Assembly: GCA_006176705.1 (NCBI GenBank)
Contig: QRFJ01001914.1
Span: forward strand, 147,464 to 211,463
Length of the DNA stretch: 64,000 bases
Reading direction: 5' to 3'
From: Cocos nucifera
Taxonomy: Eukaryota > Streptophyta > Magnoliopsida > Arecales > Arecaceae
The notes below the pieces were generated by a model. The model was not told where the DNA came from and did no database searches. It was given only the letters and a program-made list of their open reading frames with translations. The translations under genes and the position numbers were made by a program. This document shows positions 36,701 to 47,403 of this stretch, piece after piece; the stretch's first letter is position 1; each line of letters opens with the position of its first letter.

Positions 36701-36779
36701 GCGTGCTCATCGGCCTAGACCCAATCCATAAATCTAAATGGTAAAAAAAAAAATTGAAAGGTTTTTTTTGAAGTCAACC

Positions 36780-37060
36780 TGCATGCATGATGATATTAAA
36801 CTTCATTCAATAAAAAATATAATTCTTTTATTAAATTTTAAATTTTTTTTAAATTTTTAAATAATTTAAATTTATTAAATTTTTATTTTATATTTTTTTA
36901 CATATTTACTATTTTTACTTCAAATATCCATATAATTTACTATTATATATACTGAAAATATGAATAATAAGTTAGATCCTACAATTTTTTACTGTAAACA
37001 TTATAATTTAAACTTTAAGTATATATAATATTTAATTAATATTAAATTTTTTTTATCATG
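36780..37060. other. AT-rich spacer within the chromovirus
   Basis: Almost pure A/T, with no coding content. It may be a small insertion in the leader/gag region. Confidence 0.4.
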
Positions 37061-38075
37061 ACTATTGATAATCTAAAAGATGTACAAACTGCAATGAAAA
37101 AAAATTAGAATCTGTTAAACATACTCAAACAGTCTTCCAAAAAAAATTAAATCATATTTATCAGTCTTTAAAATAAATTTATACTGAGATTAGAGAGTTC
37201 CGTGCTAATTAAATAAATAGCTATATAAATATAATAAATCTTATAGATCAAGAGATACAATGCCAATTATCCCTAAGAGAGTCAAGAATATGTAAATAAT
37301 CTCTAAAAGATGAATTTTTTAGTAATCAACCTATTTATCGATCTTTTTCAACAAAATTTTAAACCTACTGATCACCAGGATCATATTATATATAATAGTC
37401 AATCTTTTCAGACATCCTCGATTTACACAACAGCCTCTTCTTCGATTATCTACCATTCTACGAATAATTTTGAGAGTTCTCATTATCATAGGAAAGATAA
37501 GGATGATAGAAAAAACTTTAACACTCTATAACCAGCTTTAGAAGAAGAGTATGATGAAGAATATAAAGAATCAAGAGGTTGTGTTAATGTTATACGAAGT
37601 ATAGTCACCGCTCCTGCAAACTCTAAGACTTGGAAACATCCTAGTATTTTTCACACATATGCCCAATGTGAGAATAAGATCTGTAAATTTGTCATTGGTA
37701 GTGAAAGATCTATGTATGTTGTATCTAAACCTACCAAAGAGGATAAAAACTCTCTTCAATCTTCTGAACAGAAAAATTATCAACTCATAAAGAATTTGAA
37801 AAAAAAAATGGAGAATCCAAAATAATGTTAGCTGTCCTTCTCAGGAATGAGATTCAACTGACCTCAGACTTCTAAGATAATCCACCTTGAGAAATTGAGC
37901 AATTAAAAGAAAAATTTAAGGATGTAACCTCAGAAAATATACCCAATGATCTACCTTTCATACGTGATATCCAACATGCTATTGATTTAATCCCGAAATC
38001 ATGATTATCTAATCTTCCATATTATAGTTTGAATCCTAAGAAGCATGAGAAAATGAGAAAATAGGTAGTAAAGAA
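37061..38075 (+). pseudogene. Chromovirus gag/protease remnant and start of RT
   Basis: Gag-like sequence (37061-37560) is riddled with stops. The protease region near 37580-37720 reads APANSKTWKHPSIFHTYAQC then KFVIGSERSMYVVS, where the family expects an IIDSGS active site; the catalytic Asp is gone. The RT N-terminus follows (NDLPFIRDIQHAIDLIP near 37945; NPKKHEKM near 38035). The sequence then breaks at about 38075 straight into integrase, so RT and RNase H are deleted. Confidence 0.75.
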
Positions 38076-39203
38076 GATCGTAGTTATAGTTGTTGATCGA
38101 TTTTCTAAAATAGCATATTTTATTCCTTATCAAAAGAATTTTGATGCTTCTTTTATTGAAAAGTTGTTCTTTAATAAAGTCATTCGACTTCATGATTTGC
38201 CTTCTTCCATAATATCCAACCATAATATCAAATTTATGAGATATTTTTGGAAAATCTTTTGGAAACTATTTGGGATAAATTTAAATTTGTTTCATCCTTT
38301 CATTCATAGATTAATGATCAAATAGAGGTTGTAAATAGTAATCATAGTAAATTACTTAGGTATCTGGTTGGTAATAAACTTAAGACGTGGGATTTGTCAT
38401 TGTCTACAGCAAAAATTATCTATAATAATTTAGTAAATAGATCTACTATTAAAAATTCTTTTGAAATTATTTATGGCTTCAATCCCTATCAACTTATTGA
38501 TCTTGTTCTCTTACCAATAAATAACCATACTCATGAGTCTGCCACTTCTTTTGCTAAACACATTCATGACATTCATATGGATATTAGACAAAAGATTGCT
38601 ATGAGTAATGAAAAATATAAACTTGTTGATAATGCTTACCATAGAATAATGGCGTTTAACGAGGGTGACTATGTAAAGGTTCGTATTCATCATAAATATT
38701 ATCTTCTAAATTCATTCAAAAAATTACACACCCAAGCCATTAATTAATTTCATATTCTTTATAAACTTGGACCTAATACATACTATATAGAATTATCTTC
38801 TGATTTAAAATTTAATTCAATTTTCAATGTTCAGGACTTTCTACTTTATCAAGGCACATTCGAGCCTTCTACTATGTATACAGATGATAGCAGGGATCAT
38901 ACTCCATCTCCTCCAACGTTAGTTCTAGTTCTTCCATCACTTTCATCATCTCCATCAGATTAAATTGAACGTATTATCACATACGAGATTGTTTCTACTA
39001 TTGATGGAGGATTTCGTTGATTCTTTATTAAATGGTACGATCGTCCAGACTCAGATGCTACTTAAATTCTCGAGGAAGAACTACGACATATTGATCCAGA
39101 TATTTTAGAAAATTACCTCAATTCCTCACTAGAGTCGAGTTCTTTCCAGCCATCAGAGAATGATAGGAATCAGGGCTTGCACATGTATTCCAGAAGGAAG
39201 CTT
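38076..39203 (+). pseudogene. Chromovirus integrase with C-terminal chromodomain
   Basis: Integrase core: VVIVVDRFSKIAYFIP (first Asp) near 38083, SSIISNHNIKFM (second Asp region, D replaced by N) near 38205, then stops. The frame 38394-38747 (117 codons) holds LSTAKIIYNN and FEIIYGFNPYQ and runs toward the GPN/GPF-type block (LGPNTYYIEL near 38765). The chromodomain lies at 38960-39115 (IDGGFR, FIKWYDRPDSDAT, EEELRHIDPDIL). In living relatives this domain binds histone marks and directs integration. Stops at several codons make it inactive. Confidence 0.8.
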
Positions 39204-39469
39204 TACTAAATCCTAATTCTAATTTATTTTTATAAATTTAATTTTATAAATTTATTTAGATTATTTTATTTTATTGAAAATTATAATTTTGTTAGAATTT
39301 CGTAAAAAAAGTTCTGTCAGAAATTAGACTTTTGTTAGGTTACTTTTTGTTCCTCTATTTAAAGATTCCATCTGTATGGAGAAAAACAGATCTCAATAAT
39401 TGATTGAATAATTGAAAAAATTAAATTGAGCTTTATTTTTTTTTTTTTTCTTTTGAGTTTTGCATCACA
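39204..39469 (+). repeat. 3' LTR of the chromovirus
   Basis: It starts TACTAAATCC (from TGCTAAA) directly after the pol C-terminus and continues to the T-run near 39440-39450. It is followed by F-box gene sequence on the minus strand. It has far fewer A/T slips than the 5' copy. Confidence 0.65.
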
Positions 39470-40581
39470 AACACTCAAGGATCATCTTTGATTGATAAAA
39501 TGCTGACAAGGAAAACTCTAGGTAATCAATAGGTGTATATTGTAGATATGATGACCACAAACTGAGAACGAGCCCTTCAGTCTTTGAAATCAAGATCGCA
39601 TGCATGCTTTTTAAGTAGGAAGAATTGAACCTGTACTCTGCTACCTTGGTGCCGTTGCATGACAAAATCAACACATCAAATGAACTCTTCATTCTTTCCA
39701 TCAATAAAGCATCTAGAACTTCAACAAATTTTTCTGTTCTCCCTCGATAAACTACCTTGATCTTCCTTGTACACACTAGAAGTTATGATGTAATCAATTG
39801 CATTAACACGTTAACGTTGTCAAAGTTCAGGTTGGGGGTGTGTGTCCAACAATATTTCCATCTACATGGCAAAGTACAGGTTCTAACAGCATCTTTCAAT
39901 GTTGATGATACGAAGGGACAGCGAATATCCCGCAACATGCAAAATAGACATGAATTAATTAATGTCTGTATCATCAAAACATTCGAGCCTATTTGGTACC
40001 TGGATATTTTTTCCCCAAATTCAGCTTAGCTCAAAAAAAATCTTCAAGGTTATAGATCCCTTACCTTTTTGACCATTAGATTTCACTCAAAATCTGCTGC
40101 AACAAGCAGGAAACAGCCGAGATTAATCACAGAACAAGTAATAAAGAGGTTCTACCCAAACGAACAAAAAGTTTCCAAGATATAATATCTTTAGGGCCAT
40201 ATTCAAATTATCATTTTCCTATCAATTTAAATCATCTTCCTTACTTCCTATGAAGCGTGAGAATATGATGCTGAAAAATCGGATTTGATACACAATTGAA
40301 GGCATAAAGATTTTTTCTCTCTTCCTATAAAATCAAATAGGATCAACAATAAACATACTTGTGGATCAAAAGGGGATCTAAAGACATTACACCAGGACTG
40401 ATTGAGTCTCTTGTGCAGGTGTACTTGTGACATAGCCAAAAGTACCACAAATCAAAAGCCATTCTTGATCAGCTAGGTGCACAAAACTGAGCAGATATAA
40501 CAATCTCATTCAAGATCCAAAGCCTAAGAAGATATTGGGCAAAAAATAGAGAATGAAGGTGGTCTCAGATATTTCTTCTTG

Positions 40582-40602
40582 GAGAGAGAGAGAGAGAGAG
40601 AG
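40582..40602. repeat. (GA)n microsatellite
   Basis: About ten GA repeats followed by a G-rich tail. It lies upstream (on the minus strand) of the F-box remnant. Confidence 0.9.
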
Positions 40603-40847
40603 GGGGAGGGAGTTGAAAATGATAACTTTTCTGATGATGTGCAGACTTGTAAATCTGCCTTATACAGCCTACAATCCAATTGTCACTGTAGGCTAATAAT
40701 AAAGAGGGAATACACTCCAACAAGAAACATCAACGCTATTGTAACAAAGAGTCAAAAACAAATATTAAAATTGGAAAGGAAACAAGGGAGAGAGGCGGCT
40801 GGACACTGCCATGCGCTTCCTAATACTCTCTTCTTAAGTCAATCTAA

Positions 40848-40987
40848 CATACATGGAAGGCAATTTGAGTTGCGATAAAAACCAAATTGAATTGGATTTT
40901 CAGTCTAAATCAAACATACATCAAACATACATGGAAAGGCAATTTGAGTTACGATAAAAACCAAATTGAATTGGATTTTCAGTCTAA
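40848..40987. repeat. 79-bp tandem duplication
   Basis: 'acatggaaggcaatttgagt' to 'ttttcagtctaa' occurs twice, 79 bp apart (40861 and 40940 for the 'caatttgag' core), with two differences. This is a recent local duplication with no obvious function. Confidence 0.9.
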
Positions 40988-41008
40988 GAGAATGTTTGGA
41001 GTTAATTT

Positions 41009-41887
41009 ATAAAACGAAGTTCCTTTTAAAGTTAAAAAAGTACTTACAAAAAAAAAAAGTATTTGGTAGTATCATTTGATAAGTGCTCCCCCGACAAGTA
41101 GAAGTCAAAAACACACTTTTAACTAAAGCTAGAAAAACTAATTCTTGCATCCATTGTGAGATTGCTCTATATCTTTCAAATATGGTAAGCCAATCCATGA
41201 TAGGTAGTTGTATGAATTTGAGAACCAAACAACAAATATATAAAACCCTGTTTTTTAGTTAAGAATTAAAAATAAGTTTTCAAAAGCAGCAGCAACAACA
41301 AACATACCCTAATTGAATGGCAATAAAACGAAATAATTTTAAGGGGAATGTTATTCCCAACAATCCTCCACATAATTCGAAATTTAATAATAAAAGACAG
41401 ATAAAGTATTACATACATCTTTCACCATGCATCAAATGGATACCTTTTTCAGATTTGAACCATCATTTAGTATTAACAATTTCCATCTGAAGAATTCATG
41501 GTGACAACATCTGATATTAGGTCCTCAACTCAGATTTCAACATGCCACTCTTTATTTTCATACATAGATTTGCTAGGGAGTAGCCAAATTACCAATTACC
41601 ATAGTTATGGCCTCAAGACTACTCTTGCATAGGTTACTCCAAAGGTACCTATGAACAATACCTTGCAATTTTTGCCTCAAGTTCATTCGGGTATAAACTC
41701 TTCATAAGTAGACACATACAATAAGCATCACTTTGGGGATGAGAAGTACTGCTCCAAAGTAAACTCTCCCTATATGATCACATTTAATGGGCATTACCAT
41801 GGATTATCCTGCAAAGTTTAGTTTTCAATAAGTCACCCAATCAACTTTCTCCAACCCATTAAAACTCCTTTAAAATCTCCAAACAGT
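41009..41887. other. Intergenic DNA, nothing identified
   Basis: No convincing coding sequence or repeat is visible. Confidence 0.4.
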
Positions 41888-42499
41888 AAGGGTGGCAGTT
41901 TTGACCCACCTAATCCCATCTAAAAAATAAATGGGTTTGGGTGAGGGTTTGTTATAATTGTATTGGGTATGGGTTGGCTAAGACCAACCCAATTGTAAAT
42001 AGGTTGGGCATGGGATTGGCCCTTCCAGCCTAATGAGTCGCTGTAGGTTGAACCAACATTTAAAATCCATTCCCAAAGACCTAGGATAATAATAGGATAA
42101 TAGTAGTGGTGTGATGTGATATAGCCTAGTCAAGGGTTGGTCCCCATGATTATGAATGTTGCACAGCTAATGGTTAAAAGAGTAAAAAATATTGAAAACA
42201 AAAGTGAAGGGAATTGGCATGTTTAAGATTTATCATGTTTGCTCATCCACTTTAATTTTAACTCATTGCTTTCTCATTTTATTTCAATGCTTAAACCAAA
42301 GCCACTATTTTTGGCCATATTTTATTTTTCATTTACTAAGGTAAATAATGGACAAGTGATATGCTAATTAGGTTGATGGGTTGGGTGTGGATTCATATAA
42401 AATAAATGGGTCACATATGGGTTTATACATCTCAGCCCAATTATAAAGAATTTGGGTTTGAGTTGAGGGTTTCTTGACCCGACCTCTTGCCAACCCTAG
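41888..42499. mobile_element. hAT-like MITE (non-autonomous DNA transposon)
   Basis: The ends are imperfect inverted repeats: AAGGGTGGCAGTTTTGACCC at the left, and the complement of the right end reads CTAGGGTTGGCAAGAGGTCG. Eight-base flanks CAAACAGT (41880-41887) and CAAACATA (42500-42507) agree at six positions, suiting an aged hAT target duplication. The GGGTTGG/CCAACCC-rich interior without a transposase frame is typical of this class of plant MITE. Confidence 0.65.
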
Positions 42500-42507
42500 C
42501 AAACATA

Positions 42508-43879
42508 AGGTCTGGGTTGCAAATTTGCAGGCACCCGTGACTACCATAGTTCAATGGATGCAGGTCCTCCCTACCTCCTATGCTTAATATGTGCCCGATA
42601 TGGAATACGACTAAATTTCTAGAATTTTCTACTATGCTCCAAAGTGTCACCTAATCCTCATTAAGTACTATCAATTCTTGTTATTTAAACCAGGGCATCC
42701 CAAGACCGCATTATTGACACTAGTACCCAAATAAACTATATGAGTTCAATGGTCTCAAAGAATCAACCTTCATTAGTTAAGGAAGAAAATGAGAACCTAT
42801 CAACTGTTCCACTTGAACACAATAATGATAGAATCGATGTATCACATATCTGTGGTAGAGCTAGAATACTATTCAAAGATGATATTTCTTTAAACATGCT
42901 GGTTATTCAAAGGCAATAAGTTGGAGCCCGACAAGGAATTTTTTGTCCAATACTATGTTAAGATTGCTTAGGAGACACAAGGTGATGCCCTAATAAGCTA
43001 TTGTGTGAGAGCCATATTTATATGAAATATTATGACTAGACTTCGATAGGAAAAAAAGAATGGAAGAATAGATATTTGATAATTTTTGTTATTTATTGGG
43101 TTAAGTTCTTAAACACTTGCACAGACATATCAAGCAAGGTTAAACAACAGAATCAAGAATTTAAAGATTAACCAAGATGAGAGCACAAAATTGTGGAGTC
43201 ACTTAAATCAACCTTTACTATCTTCTGTTTAGATCTAAAGTCACATTTCAGATTTCCGAAAAAAGAAAACATCCTTATGGCAGTAAAGCCAAGCTTTTGC
43301 TCATTTCAATGGCCAATCTAAAGCAATTATAATGGCACAACCTTTTGATTCTGAAGCATGCCAAATGTAAGGAATTTTAACTAAATGCTGAAATATGCTC
43401 TGAATTTTCTCTAAGGTTGCTTTGAGATGTTGATTATGCTGGGTTTTTGTAGTCAACATTTATTAGATGTAATTGTAATTTATTCTCTAATGACTTAAAC
43501 ACATATGCCATGTATGAAGCAACACTAGTGATCTCACAATTAAGAAAATACTGCAGATGGGAAAATGAACAAAATTTCAAAAAGCAGATAATTAAATAAA
43601 CCCAGAATTTTCTCTTCTTTTCTTTTAATGTTCTTGATATATTGTCATTTTTAGATATTTTTAGAAATTCAGCACTCATTTCAATTATTTTAGCATCCTA
43701 GAATTTATAGCTCCAATTAAAATTAATTTTAATCATTTTAATATCATAAATTAGTAGTTCCTTCATTTCAATTCTTTTCACTCCACACTAGAGACTATGG
43801 TTTTGGTTAAAATGTTCTAATCTTCATTATGTCAAAGATGCGCTCATAAGCCTAAACAATTAATAATGTTTTTGCTTCT
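42508..43879. other. Intergenic DNA, nothing identified
   Basis: AT-rich; no recognisable gene or element. Confidence 0.4.
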
Positions 43880-45560
43880 TTGGCTTTTAGACTATGACAT
43901 TATCCAATTTAATGGTCATGAATATCATAGAGTAGCAAAATCTGCCATAAATAAATTGTATCCACAACGATCATTTTTCAGCTAGCATGTACTTAATGCA
44001 AAATGACATACATCCATCTCAAATTTCTGACTGCAAGATCACATTGAAGAGCGCAACCAAACCAAGGTCTTTTTATTCATCACCAAGTGTTTCAGGTGAA
44101 TTGATCTATGGGAGGCAGCGTAAAGTGAAAAGTTAAAGCAAATCTCAATAAACCCAACAAAAAATCTTCTATGGGGATTACATATATAGATCATTCATAT
44201 ACATTCCTTAAAACATTAGTGTCACCCATTATCACTAAGAAAAGAGTTTTGACATGAGGCAGAATGCCCAAGAGTCTGGTGAGAGAATAGTTATTTCATC
44301 ACAATTTGCCTGAAAGCTTAGATATGCCTTAACCAGCTGCAAGGCTCATCTAAATATAAAATCCATCATCTTCCCCACATGCTCAGAAGTGATGACATCT
44401 ATAGGAAACAATGCTATCATTTTTAATGAATTACAATCCCAGTTTACATTCATACAATGGGCCGCAAGTCTTTAAGTTCTCCAAATGTTGGAACCTCTTC
44501 ATGCTCAATCACTAGAGGAATGACTGGAAAACAATTTCAGTCATCTTAATATTCAGACTGAGAGTTTTAAAATGCTTGAAAACATCAATATGACAGCTTT
44601 ATGAACTAAGGAATGTGCTCCATGCGTGCATGTTTTTGGAGAGGGAGGTGTTGGTTTGTTGGTTAGTGGGTGAAACATTTAAACGAGAATCTTCTTGTTA
44701 AAGCATTAAGTGTTGCTTAACAGACTTCTATGTTTTAGCAGCGTACAGGGTGTAACGTAATTTATAAGCCTTTAAGTTTTCAAAAAGCTAGAGCATTTAA
44801 GAACCAAAAATTTGACCCAACTCTGAAAAACTGGAGTTTAAATGAAAGCTGAGACATCAGTTTTTTATTCTTCTCAAGTCTGAATGTTGAGTATTTTTAT
44901 TGAACCAAAATTCGGGGGGAGTACGGTTCCTTATTTACATGCAGTATTTTAAGTAAATGGGCATTTACTTAAATGACATTCATGTAAATAAGTAATGTCT
45001 TCATTAGTTTGCATGTCCATCTTTAACCGATTGTCTAATAAATCACTAGGTTGATTAGCTGGTTAGGATATATGTGACCTCATCCACAGAAGCAGTGAGG
45101 ATTCATGTGCCTCAAATGTATAATGGAACCTTTGTAAGATAATTTGTAACATCAGAGCTTGTCCAAAGTTTGCAATGCAATTTGGTTATTTCCCTCAAAA
45201 GCAGCATCTTGCTCTTCCTTACAAAGAGTAGCAATCACAAAATAATTGATGCCATTCTCAAACAAACTAGCTTTATCAAAGATAGGTTGGAGATCCAAAC
45301 AGCTGCATCCCCACCTACATGACAAAGTACAAATTCTAACAGCATCCTAAAATGTCCATGATGATATGACTCACCAATGCATGTCCTGCAATGAGCATAA
45401 GCATGAAAAATATTAATTTGTCTAGGAAAAAAAATTGTCTATATCATCAAAAGATTCCAAACCTACTTGGTGCTTAGGTTCTTGTATATTCAGCTCAGTG
45501 AAGGAAGAACTTCTAGTTTGGTAGATATCTTCCTTTTGGCCACTGGATATCACTTGTGAA
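43880..45560 (-). pseudogene. Second, more decayed F-box/LRR gene remnant
   Basis: It is colinear with the 34390-40070 remnant on the same strand. The 45560-45260 stretch matches the F-box exon region (QEPKHQVGLESFDDID near 45465, then a broken F-box). The 44590-44440 stretch matches the LRR start (FKHFKTLSLN). The 44430-43880 stretch matches the C-terminal region and its downstream sequence, for example 'caccaagtg(t/c)ttta/caggtgaatt' near 44090 versus 34640. Stops and frameshifts are frequent and no frame over about 60 codons survives. The two remnants are an old tandem duplication about 5-9 kb apart. Confidence 0.6.
44931..44991. repeat. Short foldback (near-perfect inverted repeat)
   Basis: 'ttatttacatgcagtattttaagtaaatg' and the complement of 'catttacttaaatgacattcatgtaaataa' pair almost fully around a two-base loop. 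It may be a tiny MITE relic or other hairpin; it lies inside the second F-box remnant. Confidence 0.8.
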
Positions 45561-45604
45561 CTGCAACAGTAAGAGGTAGTCACACGGTGAGTAAAAGAGA
45601 GCAT

Positions 45605-46722
45605 CTACTTGAATGAACAAGAATCCTTGAAGATAAAATATTTTGCCCATATACCTTCTGAAAGCAGGCATGTTTCTCATCTATTATGTTAATCTTTCAA
45701 TTCAAAAATATAATTGATACTTCTGAAAATTGTTTCAGAGCATTCTGAGCTTTGAATCAATATCATTTTCTATCAAATTATAATTCATGTTGCCCACCGT
45801 ACCAGCCAGGGTGCAATTCCATGGGTGCACAACCTATTGTTTCCTCAGAAAAAAGGCAAAACTGAACTCTATCATCCAACATCACATCAGCAACATATCC
45901 AACCCTCATCAAATCTGCATGCGCGCATCATTCATATACACATCAGCAACACATTTCATGCATCCTGAGGGTGAGATGTGTGGGCTAAATCATGTTGGAT
46001 GATCAACTAGTCCAATACACACAAGAAATCCCCTGCATAATGCTTCATGGTATCAAACATGGAAGAACCATCAACACTTCATTTAACTTACAAGATTTCA
46101 GCAGGAGAATCAAAAAGTAAACTCAGTTATTGATAATAGCCTAGTTTTTACCAGTTATGAAACCAATCAAACAACATGAAAGGAAAAAATTGCAGGATTT
46201 AATCAAGATAGAAGCAGAGAACAAAAGTCAAACTAAACTAAGGAACAGTATCCCATTGCACTAAACTATAGAACAATATCCCACTATACTTCTCTTCCTC
46301 CTGGTTCCAGGTTGGAGCATACAAAAAAAAAAGAAACAAATTCTTTTTGTGTTTTATAATGATCGGATTAGTATCTTTAAGTCTTGGCTATATACTTTTA
46401 ATCCAGGTCACTGTTGATAAGAAAACAAGCGAATATATCTAACAAACGGCAAATAAAACCACAACAGCGCAAAAACCAAGTAGATCATATTACTCTCTTC
46501 AATTGAAACATAACCATATATGACAAACTGACCAACATCGACAGACAATCACAGCACTGGCTGGCAAGATTAGATTTTTCTTCTTCTCCATTTCATAATA
46601 ACATGAAATCGAGCTTTATATTTCCATTTCAGATTCAGAGCAATAACTCATAAACATAGGAAGAGACCAAAACCCTCAAGGCCTTTTTTTTAAAAAAGGA
46701 AAAACCACGGAATGGATGGATC
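45605..46722. other. Intergenic DNA between F-box remnant and histone H4
   Basis: It holds the 3' untranslated side of H4 (46560-46722) and otherwise nothing identified. Confidence 0.45.
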
Positions 46723-47034
46723 TCAGCCGCCGAAGCCATAGAGGGTGCGGCCCTGGCGCTTGAGGGCGTAGACGACGTCCATGGCGGTGACGGTCTTGCG
46801 ACGGGCATGCTCGGTGTAGGTGACGGCGTCGCGGATGACGTTCTCGAGGAAGATCTTGAGGACACCCCGAGTCTCCTCGTAGATGAGGCCGCTGATACGC
46901 TTCACGCCACCGCGGCGGGCCAGGCGGCGAATCGCTGGCTTCGTGATGCCCTGGATGTTGTCACGGAGAACCTTCCGGTGTCGCTTCGCCCCGCCCTTGC
47001 CGAGACCCTTACCGCCCTTCCCACGACCCGACAT
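46723..47034 (-). CDS. Histone H4
   Basis: An uninterrupted, intronless 103-codon gene. The product starts [20 protein letters not shown] and ends GRTLYGFGG. As far as I can judge every residue equals the canonical plant H4: the acetylatable N-terminal tail lysines, K20 region RHRKV, the histone-fold helices and the C-terminal TLYGFGG are all present. H4 pairs with H3 to form the tetramer at the core of the nucleosome. Codon choice is strongly GC-ending, unlike the AT-rich surroundings, which fits a highly expressed replication-dependent histone. A TATA box (47115-47122) and a histone type-I promoter element (47297-47314) lie upstream. It is the only clearly intact protein gene in the window. 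Confidence 0.98.
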
Positions 47035-47114
47035 GGCTGTTTTGACGAAGGGGAATTAGATTTGCTTTCCACGAAGATGATTGGTATGGGAGATTGGGAG
47101 GAAGGATGGGGGAG

Positions 47115-47122
47115 AATTTATA
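47115..47122 (-). promoter_or_regulatory. TATA box of histone H4
   Basis: TATAAATT on the minus strand, about 80 bp before the start codon, in the context CCCTCTATAAATTCTCC. Confidence 0.85.
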
Positions 47123-47296
47123 GAGGGAGGAAATTGGGGTTTTGGAGGGAATGGATGCTGTTTGGGTTTCAGGAGGCGGTGATTTGGTTTTGGCGGGCGG
47201 GGATTGGAAGAGGTTTTAGAATGTTTTTTGGATCCATTGGTGGATATGGGTCGTTTGGTTTAGGATGGACGGTGGGGATGGTTACGTTTCGTCTAG

Positions 47297-47314
47297 TGCG
47301 GATCCGTGACGTGG
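47297..47314 (-). promoter_or_regulatory. Histone type-I element (hexamer plus octamer) of the H4 promoter
   Basis: The minus strand reads CCACGTCACGGATCCGCA. Plant H3/H4 promoters carry a type-I element of form CCACGTCAnCGATCCGCG, made of the ACGTCA hexamer (bZIP binding) and the reverse octamer GATCCGCG, which drives S-phase expression. Here the hexamer is perfect and the octamer has one change. It lies about 175 bp upstream of the TATA box. Confidence 0.8.
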
Positions 47315-47403
47315 CGGATAATCTGCATGATGGAAAATGTGAAAAGGGATCACGGATCGCTACGGTGCGCGCGGCACTGCAGACCCCGTGCAGTCATGGG
47401 TGA

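Larger units (their letters stand above)
35245..39469 (+). mobile_element. Chromovirus (Ty3/Gypsy with chromodomain) inserted in the F-box gene
   Basis: Two direct repeats of roughly 250-300 bp (from 35245 and from 39204) share 'ttataaatttaattttataaatttatttagattattttatt' and the 'tctatttaaag' TATA region; they are the LTRs. A primer-binding-site relic follows the first. Inside are a GC-rich leader, gag/protease remnants, the beginning of RT joined directly to integrase (RT and RNase H deleted), and an integrase ending in a chromodomain. That ending defines chromoviruses. Exact LTR ends are blurred by A/T runs. A possible 5-bp duplication (aacat at the left, aacac after the right LTR) is weak. 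Confidence 0.8.
34390..40070 (-). pseudogene. F-box/LRR(-FBD-like) gene remnant, split by a chromovirus
   Basis: The upstream part lies at about 40070-39465 on the minus strand. It encodes an F-box C-terminal half (STLKDAVRTCTLPCRWKYCW then HTPNLNFDNVNVL at 39930-39800) and the following linker (KFVEVLDALL, SSFDVLILSCNG). The downstream part lies at about 35230-34390 and encodes leucine-rich repeat wording (FGNLETLNLNKVDVTGEDIQ near 35150) and later blocks. These include LIYSLKALGADLSQWLGQG and SILSWIGFPF near 34640-34570. Plant F-box/LRR/FBD proteins are substrate receptors of SCF ubiquitin ligases. The 4.2-kb insertion separates F-box from LRRs, and both halves also carry stops and frameshifts. 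A diverged second copy lies at 43880-45560. Confidence 0.75.

Noticed and set aside
46807..47403. 198-codon plus-strand frame over histone H4
   Set aside because: It is the antisense shadow of the GC-rich H4 gene and promoter; no motif of its own.
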